Part shown: one piece after another, positions 8,908 to 18,515 of the stretch
Layout of the letters: every line of letters starts with the position of its first letter
Numbering within the stretch: position 1 is the first letter of the stretch
From: Alienimonas californiensis
GTDB lineage: Bacteria > Planctomycetota > Planctomycetia > Planctomycetales > Planctomycetaceae
DNA: 64,000 nt
Assembly: GCF_007743815.1 (NCBI RefSeq)
Contig: NZ_CP036265.1
Span: 894,501 to 958,500 of the forward strand
Direction of reading: 5' to 3'
Program-made: the position numbers and the translations under genes
Notes under the pieces: model-generated
Told to the model about the DNA's origin: nothing
Database searches by the model: none
Seen by the model: only the letters and a program-made list of their open reading frames with translations

Positions 8908-10179
8908 TCAGGCGCTCAGGCCGGTCAGCGTGCTCGTGCCGCTGGAGAACTCGTCCACTTCCAACTGAAGATGCTGGAGCATCGAGACCAGTAGGTTGCA
9001 CATCGGCGGCGGGCTGTCCGGGTCGAAGGCCAGGTGCTGGCCGTGCCGGAACCGCCCCCCGGCGACGATCGCCGGCAGGTTCGTGTTGTTGTGGCTGGAC
9101 GCGTTCCCCAGGCTGGAGCCCATTAAGACGGCGGTCTGATCCAGCACGGTCCGCTCGCCGTCGGGGAAGGAGTCCAGCTGTTTGAGGAACTCGCCGAACA
9201 GCCGCATTTCCTCCCGCTCGATAATCGCCAATTGGGCGATCTTCTCCTCGGAGCGGCCGTGGTGGCTGAGGTTGTGCCAACCGTCCTCCACCCCCTTCAA
9301 ATCGACCACCTCGGCGCCGCCGGGGCCCATCAGGGTGATCAGGCGGGTGGAGTCCGTTTGCAGGGCCAGGGCGATCAGATCGAGCAGCAGTTTAAAGCGG
9401 CCGCTGAAGTTCGCCCGGTCGTCGATATCCTCCGGGGCCTCGCCGTCAACGGTCGGCTTGGGCAGTTTCGCCCACTCCTCGGCCCGCACGAGCCGCTGCT
9501 CCAACTCCCGCACGCTGGTGAAGTATTGATCCAGGGTCTCCAGGTCCTGACCGCCGGTGCGGCGCTGGATCGCTTTCGTCTGGGCGCCGACGAGGTCGAG
9601 GATGCTCTGCCCGTCCTTCACCCGCCGCAAGTGAGCGGCCTTCTCGCTCTCGGAGCCTTCCAAGAAGAGTTGCTGGAAGACGCGGGAGGGCCGCGACTCC
9701 GCGGGGATCAGCACGCCGCTGCGGGTGTAGGACATCCCGCCGTTGCCGCCGGTCAGGGAGAGCGAGGGGAACCGGGTCAGGTGGCCGATCCGCTCCGCGG
9801 CGTATTGATCGACGGAGATCGTATTCCGGAAACTCGGCTGCCCCGGGTGGGCGGCGCCGGTCAGGAAGCTTTTCTCCGCGGCGTGCCCGCCGTCGACCAT
9901 CGGGTGGTTCAACCCGGAAATCACCGTGAACTTCTCCCGAACCTCCTGCAACGGCTCCAGATAGGGCGTCGGCGGATAATCCTTCCCCGCCTGCTCCGGG
10001 AACAGGTTGGGCGTGTGGATGCCCAGCGGGGCGCAGATCGCGACCATGCGGCGGGCCTCCCTCTCCGCCGCCGGGGCGGCGCCGAGGGCCCCCGGCAACA
10101 TGCCGTGCAACAACGGCAGCCCCAGGGCCACGCCGGAGGACCGGAGGAACGTGCGGCGGGGTACGAGCGTGCGGGGCAT
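8908..10179 (-). CDS. DUF1552 domain-containing protein
   Basis: A 423-residue planctomycete DUF1552 protein. It opens with a twin-arginine-like signal (RRTFLRSSGVALGLPLLHG), suggesting folded export. Family-typical stretches include APLGIHTPNLFPEQAG, HPGQPSFRNTISVDQ and MGSSLGNASSHNNTNLPAIVAGG. In this phylum the family is almost always encoded next to DUF1592/DUF1587 haem-containing proteins, as here: it starts 76 bp after the upstream DUF1592 gene on the same strand. The biochemical role is unknown; a metal- or redox-linked periplasmic function is only suggested by the partner. Confidence 0.93.
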   Translation of the reverse strand: MPRTLVPRRTFLRSSGVALGLPLLHGMLPGALGAAPAAEREARRMVAICAPLGIHTPNLFPEQAGKDYPPTPYLEPLQEVREKFTVISGLNHPMVDGGHAAEKSFLTGAAHPGQPSFRNTISVDQYAAERIGHLTRFPSLSLTGGNGGMSYTRSGVLIPAESRPSRVFQQLFLEGSESEKAAHLRRVKDGQSILDLVGAQTKAIQRRTGGQDLETLDQYFTSVRELEQRLVRAEEWAKLPKPTVDGEAPEDIDDRANFSGRFKLLLDLIALALQTDSTRLITLMGPGGAEVVDLKGVEDGWHNLSHHGRSEEKIAQLAIIEREEMRLFGEFLKQLDSFPDGERTVLDQTAVLMGSSLGNASSHNNTNLPAIVAGGRFRHGQHLAFDPDSPPPMCNLLVSMLQHLQLEVDEFSSGTSTLTGLSA

Positions 10180-10255
10180 CGGAGTTGTCCGGGAGCGGTT
10201 GGACGGGCGGGCGGGCGGCGGGAACGGGGCGCGGCGGGGAGCCGCGGCGGGGCGG

Positions 10256-12676
10256 TCAGGGGCGGTGGAACAGTTCGCTGTCCACGACCGCGTGGATCAT
10301 GGATTTGAGGCCGAAGTCGTCGCCGCGGGCGGCGTTCACGACCGCATCGACCGACGCCCGCTCCCCCGGCCCCACGGGGCGGCCGCAGCCGTAGACGAGC
10401 AGCTTGGCGGCCAGCGCCCGGGCGATCGCGTCCGGGTCTTTCAACAGCCGTTCCCGGAACTCCACGAAGCCGTCGAACGTCCGCCCGCGGGACAGTTCGC
10501 CGTCGGACTCCACCGGGCGTCCCTCGTAATAATTCGTCTTCTCGACCTTCGACTGCCGCGGTTCGAGTTTCTCAATGGAGCGATACGACGCCCGCAGCCC
10601 GCCGATCACGTCGAACTCCTCCAGCGCGAAGCCCGGCGGGTCGATCCGCACGTGACAGCGGTTGCAGGAGGGATCTTCCCGGTGCTTGGCGAGCTGTTCG
10701 CGGATCGTCTCGGCGCCGCGGATGTCCGGCTCCACGGCCGGCACGCCCGGCGGCGGCGGCGGGGCCGGCTGGCCGAGCAGCTTGTCCAAGACCCACTGCC
10801 CCCGCAGCACCGGCGAGGTGGTGGTACCGTTCGCCGTCACCTTCAGCATGCTGGCCTGGGCCAGCACGCCCCCGCGCACGCTGTCCGCCGGGAGATCGAC
10901 GAGGCGGAACTCTTCGTGCCCCCGGAGTCCGGGGATGCCGTAGTGCTCCGCCAGCCGCTGGTTGAGCACGGCGAAGTCCGAGTCGACGAAGTTCAACACG
11001 CTGAGGTCTTCCTTCAGCACATGCCGGAAGAAGCCGCGGGTCTCGGCGAGCATCGACCGCAGCAACAATTCGTCGTATTCCGGGTAGAGCGTTTTGTCCG
11101 GCGTCGTGAATTCAATCTCCCGCAGGTCCAGCCATTGGCCGGTGAAGTTGTCGACGAAGCGATCGATCCTAGGGTCGGCGATCATCCGCTCGATCTGCGC
11201 GTGCAGCGTCTTTGGATCGCGGAGCCGGCCGTCGGCCGCTAATTCAAGCAGTTCCTCGTCCGGCATCGAGGACCAGAGGAAATACGACAGCCGCGAGGCC
11301 AGCGTATAGTCGTCCGCCGTGCCCCCCGCCGCCTCCGGGCGGTCCGGGGCGTTGAGCAACAGAAAGTGCGGCGAACAGAGCACGGCGGAGACCCCCGCCC
11401 GCAGGGCCTGCTCAAAGGTGGCCCCCTGCTCCAGCCGGGAGAGGGCGAACTGCACGAATTGACCCGTCAATTCCTCCTCGACCGGCCGCCGGAACGCCCG
11501 CGGCACGAAGTCCCGCAGGATCCGCTCCACGTCCGCCGGCGGATTGCTGGAGTCGACGTAGTGCGACTTCACCCCCCGCCGGTGTCGCATATAGATCCCC
11601 TCGCCCTCCTTGAAGCTCAACGTGTCCGACTGGCCGAACAGGTTTTGATGGGCCTCCGAGGGGAACGCCTGATCCAGCGGGCCGTGGGTTTCCGCCCATT
11701 GGATGGCGACGCCGGGTCGTTCCTCCTCTTTGCCGTCGCGCCAGGTAACGTGCTCCGGAGAGATCCAGGGGAGGATGTGCAGGGCGTCGCCCTCGGCCAT
11801 GCGGGTTTCAAACTCGACGATCCGCGGCTGCCCCGGCGTGCCGGTGACGTCGAACATGCCCTGAAAATAGCGGTCGCCGGGGCCGAACAGCGGACCGGTG
11901 AACACGGCGACGCTGAGGGTGCGATTCAGCCCCGGTTCGTGCGGCCAGACGGCGACCCGGCAGCGATAGACGCCCGGTTCGATGGGGTGAGCCTCGTCCA
12001 CGCGGGCCGGCGGCCAGCCGGGGGTGAAGTCCACGAACGCCCCGTGCGATTCGATCACCCCGCCCTTCTTGCCCTTCACGCTGGCGAGATTCTCTTTAGA
12101 CTCCATCAACACCGCCCGGCGGGTCGCCGGCGGGGAGGGTTTAATACGGCGAATCGCGGCGTCGAACGCCGTGTCCGCGGCTTCCAGATACCGCTCCATT
12201 AAGATGGCGGAGATCCCCAGCCCGCCGGCGACGTTATCAAAACCCTGCGATTGGCCGTCCTCCGGCAGCAGCGGGGCCAGCGGCACGTCGATCCCCAGCA
12301 GATCGTGCACGGTGTGCTCGTACTCGATGCGATTCATCCGCCGCACCGCCGGCACGGGTTTGGTGATGCGGGCCAGATCGTGACGGATGGAAGCGAGCAG
12401 ATTGAGCTTCGCCGCGGCCTCCGGCCGGGGCTGCGGCTCCGGCGGCATGTCGCCGGCCTCGACCAGCTCCGCGATTCGCGACCAGGTCTCCGCGGAGTCC
12501 TCGCTCAGCGGCGGGAGCTGATCAAGCCGCAGATCGGCCTCCTGCAGGTCCGGCCCGTGGCAGTCCACGCAGTGCTGCCGGAAGAATTGAGAGACGTCCG
12601 CCGCGTCCGCCGCGGCGCTCGAACCCGACAGCAACACGAACAGGGCGAGAGCCTTCGCGGCAGAGCGGGCGAGCAT
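10256..12676 (-). CDS. DUF1592/DUF1588/DUF1585 protein with cytochrome-c-type haem motif
   Basis: An 806-residue exported protein. After a signal peptide (~1-25) comes a CVDCH haem-binding motif (FFRQHCVDCHGPDLQEADLRL), typical of planctomycete cytochromes. The DUF1587 region follows (RMNRIEYEHTVHDLLGID), then a carbohydrate-binding-like middle, DUF1592 (LASRLSYFLWSSMPDEELL), DUF1588 (ASMLKVTANGTTTSPVLRG and CNRCHVRIDPPGFALEEFD) and DUF1585 at the end (FVEFRERLLKDPDAIARAL). It pairs with the DUF1552 gene just downstream. A role in envelope redox chemistry is inferred from the haem site; the substrate is unknown. Confidence 0.94.
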   Translation of the reverse strand: MLARSAAKALALFVLLSGSSAAADAADVSQFFRQHCVDCHGPDLQEADLRLDQLPPLSEDSAETWSRIAELVEAGDMPPEPQPRPEAAAKLNLLASIRHDLARITKPVPAVRRMNRIEYEHTVHDLLGIDVPLAPLLPEDGQSQGFDNVAGGLGISAILMERYLEAADTAFDAAIRRIKPSPPATRRAVLMESKENLASVKGKKGGVIESHGAFVDFTPGWPPARVDEAHPIEPGVYRCRVAVWPHEPGLNRTLSVAVFTGPLFGPGDRYFQGMFDVTGTPGQPRIVEFETRMAEGDALHILPWISPEHVTWRDGKEEERPGVAIQWAETHGPLDQAFPSEAHQNLFGQSDTLSFKEGEGIYMRHRRGVKSHYVDSSNPPADVERILRDFVPRAFRRPVEEELTGQFVQFALSRLEQGATFEQALRAGVSAVLCSPHFLLLNAPDRPEAAGGTADDYTLASRLSYFLWSSMPDEELLELAADGRLRDPKTLHAQIERMIADPRIDRFVDNFTGQWLDLREIEFTTPDKTLYPEYDELLLRSMLAETRGFFRHVLKEDLSVLNFVDSDFAVLNQRLAEHYGIPGLRGHEEFRLVDLPADSVRGGVLAQASMLKVTANGTTTSPVLRGQWVLDKLLGQPAPPPPPGVPAVEPDIRGAETIREQLAKHREDPSCNRCHVRIDPPGFALEEFDVIGGLRASYRSIEKLEPRQSKVEKTNYYEGRPVESDGELSRGRTFDGFVEFRERLLKDPDAIARALAAKLLVYGCGRPVGPGERASVDAVVNAARGDDFGLKSMIHAVVDSELFHRP

Positions 12677-12770
12677 GAAGGGCGCAGCGGGGGTCGGGGG
12701 CGGACGAATCGCCCCATCAGACTAGCCGTCGCCGATACGTCGAACAACGGCCGCCCGGCGGTCGCGGGCG

Positions 12771-13694
12771 TTACTCCGCGGCGGCGGAGCCCGGTCGGAG
12801 ATGCTCGTCGAGGAACGCCGTCAGCCACCGGCCCGGCTCGCCCCCGTAGAACTCCGCTCCCCCGTGTCCCGAGCCGTCGAGGACGTGCAGCGTGATCGGC
12901 AGGCCGGCGTCGGCGTAGACCTGTTCGATCCGCTGCGACTGATCGAGCAGTACCGTCTTATCCTCGCTGCCGTGCAGGACGAGGAACGGCGGATCGTCCG
13001 GGCTGACGTGCGTCACCGCGGAGGCCTGCCGGGCGAGGTCCACCTTCTCGTCCGCCCCGCCGCCCAGCAGCAGATAGACGACGGAACCCTTTCCGTTGGC
13101 CCGGTGCGGCTGCGTTTTGGAGCGCAGTACGAAGTCCGTGGCGCCGTAGTAATCGACCACGGCCTGCACGCGGGAGCTTTGATCGAGGTTCCCGCCCAGG
13201 GTTCCCTCCAACGCCGCCACGTCGCCGGACGTGCCCATTAATGCCGCAAGGTGCCCGCCGGCGCTGCTGCCGGCGACGGCGATTCGTTCCGCGTCGTAGC
13301 CGTATTGATCCGCATGCGCCCGCAGCCACCGCACGGCGGCTTTGCAGTCGTGAATTTGAGCCGGGAAGATCGCCTTGTCCGTCAGCCGATAGGAGACGCT
13401 GGCGACGGCGTAGCCCTCCTTCGTCAGCCAATTGATCGGGCAACTCGCCTTGCTGCCGGCATGCCAACCGCCGCCGTGGATGAAAACCACCAGCGGCGGA
13501 TCGTCCGCCGCGGGCAGGTAGAGATCCAGTTTGAGGCTGTGCCCGTCGACGTTCGCGAACTCGATGTCCTTTTTTACTCCGGCCTCGCCCGCCGACGCGT
13601 CGCCGCAGGAGACGGCCAGCAGCGCGGCCGTCAGGAGGGCCGTCGGCCGGAGCGAGGATGTGCGAGCGAGGCGGAGCATCGGGCGTCGTTCCAT
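12771..13694 (-). CDS. Secreted alpha/beta-hydrolase (BD-FAE/HSL-like esterase)
   Basis: A 307-residue hydrolase with an N-terminal signal peptide. The oxyanion motif is HGGGWHAGSK (~75-85) and the nucleophile elbow is AGSSAGG with the central Ser. The catalytic Asp lies in HGSEDKTV and the His in DGSGHGG, so the triad is complete. This arrangement fits acetyl/feruloyl-esterase-like enzymes that remove ester groups from polysaccharides. It lies between the pyruvyl-transferase-like gene (28 bp upstream) and the DUF1592 gene (94 bp downstream) on the same strand. Confidence 0.9.
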   Translation of the reverse strand: MERRPMLRLARTSSLRPTALLTAALLAVSCGDASAGEAGVKKDIEFANVDGHSLKLDLYLPAADDPPLVVFIHGGGWHAGSKASCPINWLTKEGYAVASVSYRLTDKAIFPAQIHDCKAAVRWLRAHADQYGYDAERIAVAGSSAGGHLAALMGTSGDVAALEGTLGGNLDQSSRVQAVVDYYGATDFVLRSKTQPHRANGKGSVVYLLLGGGADEKVDLARQASAVTHVSPDDPPFLVLHGSEDKTVLLDQSQRIEQVYADAGLPITLHVLDGSGHGGAEFYGGEPGRWLTAFLDEHLRPGSAAAE

Positions 13695-13722
13695 TGGGAG
13701 GGGGTGCGAAACGGCGGCTGAA

Positions 13723-14994
13723 TCAGGCGGGGAGCTTGCTTTTCAGCACGGCCATCGTCTCCCGCTGGCGCTTCTCGACAAATTTCCGGGCCTCGGCGAC
13801 GCGGCGTTTGGCGGCTGCGGGGTTCTTCGCCATGTCCAGCACCGCCGGGACAATCCTGGCGTGATCCTCCGGCTCGTCCAGATTGAACAGCCACTCGCCC
13901 AGGCCGACATCCCGCCACATATACCCCTTGCTGGTCTGCTCCGCGAAGCGGCAGACGATGGCGGGGACGCCGTTGCCCACGGCCATGATGGGCGAGTGCA
14001 TTTCGCTGCCGAACAGCCCGGCGCTGCGGACGTAGACGCTCAGGGCCTCGTCGGTCAGCCAGAAGTTTTCCCGCCAGACGACGCGATCTTTCACGTCGGC
14101 GGGCAACTGGTCGTAGAACATCTCCTTGCCCACGGCCATCTGCGTCATATCTTCCGGGCAGAGCAGCACCTTGAGCGGCGTCTCGCGCACCACGGCGACG
14201 ATCGCGGCCCGCAAGGCGGCGTGGTCCCGCTCCTTCATCTCCTCGTTGCGGGCGTGCTTTTCCGGGTCGAGCTCCCGGTTTTTGGAGGGAATCGTCCAGT
14301 AGGGCGTGTGCCGCAGCCGGGACAGGCAGCAGAGGAACTGGCCCTCCTCCAGCCCGTTCGCTTTTAAGAACGCCTCGGCGCCGGCGTCGTCCCGCAGGTC
14401 GCAGGCGAAGGCGCCGTCGGGGCCGAACTCCATAATCGGGCAGTTCACCCCCTGCTTTTTGGCGAACTCCAGTGAGACGGTGTCGCGGAAATAGAGGAAC
14501 TCCGCCCCGCTCAGCAACGCTTTGCGATCGGCGTCGTAGTACGACCCGTAGGTGATACCGTAGACGCCGAAGGGCTTCTCCGTGTGTTCCACCCAGGCGG
14601 CGACGTCCCGGGCGGCGACCAGCGAGGGACCGCTGCCGTGCAGCAGGAAGTCGGCCCAGGCGACGGCCTCGCCGAGGTCCGTATTGGAGGCCTTGCCCTT
14701 GGAGTCGATCCCGCCCTTGACGATCTTTAACTTCGGGAAGCGTTTGTGCTCCATCGCGGCGACCTCGTCGGTGAGGTCGCCGGAGGCCCAGAGGATCACC
14801 TCGGCGTCGGGAATATGCTTTTCAATTAGCGCCAATACTCCCGGCGTGTGGGCGATATCGCCGATATTCACCACCTGCCAGGAGGACCGCAGCAGGATGC
14901 GGGGCGCCCGCGACTCGTCGGCCCGGGCGACCTGCGCCGCCGCGAGGGCGGCGACGAGCGATTGAAGAAAGGTGCGGCGGGGTAACATATTCAC
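13723..14994 (-). CDS. Polysaccharide pyruvyl transferase family protein
   Basis: A 423-residue protein with a Tat-like signal ([17 protein letters not shown]). The body carries features of the polysaccharide pyruvyl-transferase fold: [19 protein letters not shown] near the N-terminus, [17 protein letters not shown], a two-domain Rossmann-like layout, and near the C-terminus [33 protein letters not shown]. In known members the reaction adds pyruvate ketals to surface sugars from phosphoenolpyruvate. An exported version would lack cytosolic substrate, so the true activity may differ. It is the first gene of a four-gene minus-strand run. Confidence 0.8.
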   Translation of the reverse strand: MNMLPRRTFLQSLVAALAAAQVARADESRAPRILLRSSWQVVNIGDIAHTPGVLALIEKHIPDAEVILWASGDLTDEVAAMEHKRFPKLKIVKGGIDSKGKASNTDLGEAVAWADFLLHGSGPSLVAARDVAAWVEHTEKPFGVYGITYGSYYDADRKALLSGAEFLYFRDTVSLEFAKKQGVNCPIMEFGPDGAFACDLRDDAGAEAFLKANGLEEGQFLCCLSRLRHTPYWTIPSKNRELDPEKHARNEEMKERDHAALRAAIVAVVRETPLKVLLCPEDMTQMAVGKEMFYDQLPADVKDRVVWRENFWLTDEALSVYVRSAGLFGSEMHSPIMAVGNGVPAIVCRFAEQTSKGYMWRDVGLGEWLFNLDEPEDHARIVPAVLDMAKNPAAAKRRVAEARKFVEKRQRETMAVLKSKLPA

Positions 14995-15079
14995 TCTGCG
15001 GGGCGGGCGGCGCGAGCGTTCGTCGCGCGCCGGCCGAGCGCCGCCGCCGACCGAAACGTCGGAGCGGCCATCATGCCCG

Positions 15080-15931
15080 CTACAGTTTGCCGCCGCAATG
15101 TTTGCAGTAGTTCGGCGGCGGCTCCGGCGGACCGGCCGGCGTCGGGACGGGCTTGTCCGGGTGCGGGCGGGACATTTCCGCGGTAACGATGCCCGTGGGC
15201 ACCGCGAGGATCGAATAGCCCAGCAGCATGATCGCCGCCGCGAGGAACTGGCCGAGGTTCGTCCGCGGGGAAATATCCCCGTAGCCGACCGTCGTGAGCG
15301 TGACGATCGCCCAATAAATACTGCGGGGAATGCTGGTAAATCCGTTCTCCTCGCCCTCGATCAGATACATCATCGACCCAAGGATCACCACGAGCGTCAG
15401 CACGCAGACGGTGAACACCTCGATCTTCCGCCGACTGGCGATCAGGGCCCGGCTCAGCTCCGTCGTCTCCGACATATAAACCGCGAGCTTCAACACGCGG
15501 AACACCCGCAACACCCGCAGCAATCGGACCACGGTGAGGTACCGCGCCCCCGGAAACAGCAGCGCCACGTAGCCTGGCAACACGGCCAGCAGGTCCACGA
15601 CCCCGAAGAAGCTCAGGGCGTAGCGCATTTTATAACCGACGCAATACAGCCGCAGCAGATATTCCATCGTGAACAGGACAGTGAAGACCCATTCCGCGGC
15701 CCGCAACTGCTCCCCGTAACGGAGATTGATCGGCTGAACGCTTTCGGCCATCACCGCCGCCACGCTGGCGAGGATGAGCGCGATCACGCCGACGTCGAAC
15801 GCCTTGCCGGCCGGCGTGTCGCTTTCGAAGATAATGATATACAGCCGCAACCGCAGGCCGCGGAGTCGCGACTTGCCGAAGGAATCGTCCGCCGCGAGGG
15901 AGAACGGGGCGTCGGGGCGAGACTTCGTCAA
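15080..15931 (-). CDS. Voltage-gated potassium channel-like ion transporter
   Basis: A 283-residue six-helix channel. S1-S3 occupy ~30-135. S4 carries regularly spaced arginines ([18 protein letters not shown]), and the pore has the K+ selectivity filter [12 protein letters not shown] followed by the S6 helix. The voltage-sensor/pore plan matches bacterial KvAP/KvLm-like channels. The tail after S6 is short and ends in CKHCGGKL, half of a zinc-ribbon-like motif. It is separated from the upstream alpha-CTD/TPR gene by a palindrome-containing gap, so it is probably transcribed separately. Confidence 0.92.
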   Translation of the reverse strand: MTKSRPDAPFSLAADDSFGKSRLRGLRLRLYIIIFESDTPAGKAFDVGVIALILASVAAVMAESVQPINLRYGEQLRAAEWVFTVLFTMEYLLRLYCVGYKMRYALSFFGVVDLLAVLPGYVALLFPGARYLTVVRLLRVLRVFRVLKLAVYMSETTELSRALIASRRKIEVFTVCVLTLVVILGSMMYLIEGEENGFTSIPRSIYWAIVTLTTVGYGDISPRTNLGQFLAAAIMLLGYSILAVPTGIVTAEMSRPHPDKPVPTPAGPPEPPPNYCKHCGGKL

Positions 15932-15942
15932 ATTCCAATTGC

Positions 15943-16000
15943 CAAGAAATCAAGAACCAAAGGCGAGCCGGCGAACCGTCCCTTGGTTCTTGATTTCTTG
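15943..16000. repeat. 18-bp AT-rich inverted repeat in intergenic gap
   Basis: Arms 15943-15960 and 15983-16000 are perfect complements (CAAGAAATCAAGAACCAA type) around a 22-nt GC-rich loop. They lie between the stop of the alpha-CTD/TPR gene and the start of the channel gene. They are far richer in A/T than the surroundings. They could be a terminator or a small palindromic repeat element. Confidence 0.6.
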
Positions 16001-16028
16001 TCCCTTGGATTTTCGAGCGAAGTGAGCC

Positions 16029-17657
16029 TCAGTCGTTCCGCAGCTTCAGTTCGAAGTCGGCCAGCTTCTGGCGGATTTCGTTGAGGCTGGTCACGCCGAA
16101 GTTGCGGACGCTCATCAGGTCGTCCGGGGTCCGGCTGACCAGTTCGCCGAGGGTGACGATGCCCAGTCGCGTCAGGCACTTGCGGGCCCGGACGGAGAGG
16201 TTCAGATCGCTGACCGGGCGCTCCAACTTGGCGCGTTCGGCCGGGGAGATGTCGTCGGAGACGAACGGCGAGAGCTTCGGCTGACCCGGGCTGCCGCCGC
16301 CGGTCGGGTTGACCGAGGCCAGCGGGGAGGGCTGGCCGGGCTGCGGGGGGCGGGCCATTCCGGCGCTGGCGCCGTAGCCGCTCGGGGCGCCGCCGTAGCC
16401 GGGGCTGTAGCCGTAGCCGGCGGATTCGGCGGCGTCCTGCTCGACGAGCTGGCCGATCCGCAGGCCGCGACCCTCGAGGATCTCCTTGATCTCGTTCAGG
16501 CTGGTGTCGCCGAAGTTCTTGGCGGCCAGCAGTTCCGCCTCGCTGGTGCGGCAGAGGTCGCCCAGGGTGGCGATGCCGGCCCGCTCCAGGCCGTTGCGGC
16601 TGCGGGCGGTCAGTTCGAAGTCGGTGATGGGGATGCGCATCTGCTGTTCCAGCTCGCGCTGGCGCCGCATCGCCTCCTCGTCGTAGTACATGCTCGTGGC
16701 GGCGGCCACGTCCTTGAGGAACAGCAGGGCCCGCTCGTGGTTCGGGTAGACCTGCAGCACCCGGCGGAAGCAGTAGGCGGCGGCGGGGTAGTTCTCCGCG
16801 TCCTCGTACAGCAGGCCGAGGTTCATCAGGGCCCCCAGGAACAGCGGGGGCTTGCTGAGGCTCTGCTCGTAGAGGCGGATCGCCTCCTTATCTTCGCCCA
16901 GCAGGTCCATCAGGCCGGCGAGGCGGAACATCGCCTTGCTGTGGCGGGGGTCCATGTCGACGGCCCGCTCGAAGTACTCGATCGCCCCGAGGGTGTCCCC
17001 CCGGTCGGCCATCACGCAGCCCTTCTGGTAGCTGTACTCCGCCCGGGTGGCGGCCTTGCGGGAGACGGAGGTCAGCAGCTCGTCGGCCCGTTCCGGGTCG
17101 CCGGACTGCCGGACGACGCCGGCCTTCTCCAGGGCGCACTGGACTTCGTCGTAGCCGTTGGAGGCGGCGGTCTGGAGGGCGTCGATCGCGCCGTCCCAGT
17201 CCTTCAGGCTCATCAGGGCCTGGGCGAGGTAGTAGTCGGCCAGCGGGTCGCCGTCGACTTCGTTGAGCCGTTCGGCGGCCTGTTCGTGCTCGCCCAGCAG
17301 GTAATGGGTGACGCCGGCGGCGGCGTTCTGGCGATTGTTGCCGTCCTCGCCGATCTCGTTCTCGAGTTCCTGCAGATGCTGGCGGACCTCGGCGGGCTGG
17401 GTGCCGGCGACGGCTTTTTCGAGGAGTTTGACCTGTTCGGCGCCGAAGGGGCCGTCGCCGCGGAGGACGCCGGCGACGTCCACCTGGTCGGCCTGTTCGG
17501 CGCTGGTGCCGCCGCCGGGCAGGAAGGCGGGGGCGCCGCGGCGACCGCCCATGTGGGCGGGCGGGGCGGTCATGCCGGCCGCGGTGTACTCCCCGGTGGT
17601 GACCCCGTCGGGGGTGCGGGCGGGCTGAAGATCGGCGAGGTGGCTGCCGGCGCTCAT
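16029..17657 (-). CDS. TPR protein with two RNA polymerase alpha-CTD-like domains
   Basis: A 542-residue protein. Residues ~60-340 form TPR-like helix pairs (for example AIEYFERAVDMDPRHSKAMFRLAGL and YPAAAYCFRRVLQVYPNHERALLFLKDV). Two copies of the RNA polymerase alpha C-terminal helix-hairpin-helix domain follow: ITDFELTARSRNGLERAGI...KNFGDTSLNEIKEIL and VSDLNLSVRARKCLTRLGI...RNFGVTSLNEIRQKL, separated by a Gly/Pro/Tyr-rich linker of ~60 residues. The alpha-CTD of RNA polymerase binds UP elements and activators, so a DNA- or transcription-related scaffold role is inferred. The true rpoA is not here. It stands alone on the strand. Confidence 0.88.
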   Translation of the reverse strand: MSAGSHLADLQPARTPDGVTTGEYTAAGMTAPPAHMGGRRGAPAFLPGGGTSAEQADQVDVAGVLRGDGPFGAEQVKLLEKAVAGTQPAEVRQHLQELENEIGEDGNNRQNAAAGVTHYLLGEHEQAAERLNEVDGDPLADYYLAQALMSLKDWDGAIDALQTAASNGYDEVQCALEKAGVVRQSGDPERADELLTSVSRKAATRAEYSYQKGCVMADRGDTLGAIEYFERAVDMDPRHSKAMFRLAGLMDLLGEDKEAIRLYEQSLSKPPLFLGALMNLGLLYEDAENYPAAAYCFRRVLQVYPNHERALLFLKDVAAATSMYYDEEAMRRQRELEQQMRIPITDFELTARSRNGLERAGIATLGDLCRTSEAELLAAKNFGDTSLNEIKEILEGRGLRIGQLVEQDAAESAGYGYSPGYGGAPSGYGASAGMARPPQPGQPSPLASVNPTGGGSPGQPKLSPFVSDDISPAERAKLERPVSDLNLSVRARKCLTRLGIVTLGELVSRTPDDLMSVRNFGVTSLNEIRQKLADFELKLRND

Positions 17658-17888
17658 CGAGGGGGGGACTCCGCAGACGCTAAATGAAAGGAACCGGCCC
17701 AGGGGAAACCGGCGGTCCGACGCAACGGGCGCGGGGGGAGCGGCGTCCGCGACGCCGCGACGCCGTCAGCAGACCGGGGGCCGTCCCTGCCGCCGGCGCA
17801 AGCCCCCCACTGTACGAGCCCGCGTCGCCCAATCAACCGTGAGCCCGCGATCCCCGCTGATCCCCGGCGGGGGGCGACGTTCCGCCGG

Positions 17889-18515
17889 CTAATCCAGCGG
17901 CGGGATCGACGCGGCGATCTCGCGGTACAGGTCCAGCGTCCCGTGCTCCGCGGCCCAGCGTTCGATGTAGGGCAGGTCCAGTCTGCCGCGTTGAGCGAAC
18001 AGAACCGTCTCGAGGTCTTCCCGATCCTTGGCCCGGCGGGTGTCCTTCGCCCAACGGAGCTTGGCGATGATCAGGTCTTCGGCGGTGGCGGCCCACGCTT
18101 CGCGGCCGTCGCCGAGGTCTTTGCGAACCCGCCGCGCAAACCGCTCCGCGTCGTGCGGATCGTCGCCCATCAGAAAGAACTCGAACTCGAACCCGGAGTC
18201 CTTCAATCCCACCCGGATTCGCCGCAGACCGGTCACGCTCTCGAAGCCGATTTGCGGGTCCGGCACGAACTCCGGCCCCAATGAGCGAGCCGCCGCCGTC
18301 AGGTCCGCCACCTTCGCGGACACCAGAAAGTCGGCGTCCGCCGTCGATCGATCGACGCCGTACAGGTTCGAGGAAAACGAGCCGACGACCATATAGTCCA
18401 CGCTGGCGGCCTCCAGAGCGGCGACGAGCCGAAGCGTGGCGTCGAACGGGTCCGGGCCGTCGTCCTGAGAGGCGGAACTAGCGCCGTCTACGTCATTCGC
18501 GTCGGCTGGCGTCAC
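17889..18515 (-). CDS. Nucleotidyltransferase-fold protein
   Basis: A 208-residue protein beginning at a GTG (18513-18515) that overlaps the TGA of the preceding small gene (GTGA), which is why I reject longer upstream starts. Residues ~20-75 carry a polymerase-beta-type pattern, MVVGSFSSNLYGVDRSTADADFLV, with the GS motif and the paired Asp residues expected for metal binding. Later sequence (EDLIIAKLRWAKDTRRAKDREDLETVL) matches the helical part of uncharacterised nucleotidyltransferase-like families. The substrate is unknown. It could be the antitoxin-like or RNA-modifying half of a two-gene unit with the upstream small basic protein. Confidence 0.75.
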   Translation of the reverse strand: MTPADANDVDGASSASQDDGPDPFDATLRLVAALEAASVDYMVVGSFSSNLYGVDRSTADADFLVSAKVADLTAAARSLGPEFVPDPQIGFESVTGLRRIRVGLKDSGFEFEFFLMGDDPHDAERFARRVRKDLGDGREAWAATAEDLIIAKLRWAKDTRRAKDREDLETVLFAQRGRLDLPYIERWAAEHGTLDLYREIAASIPPLD

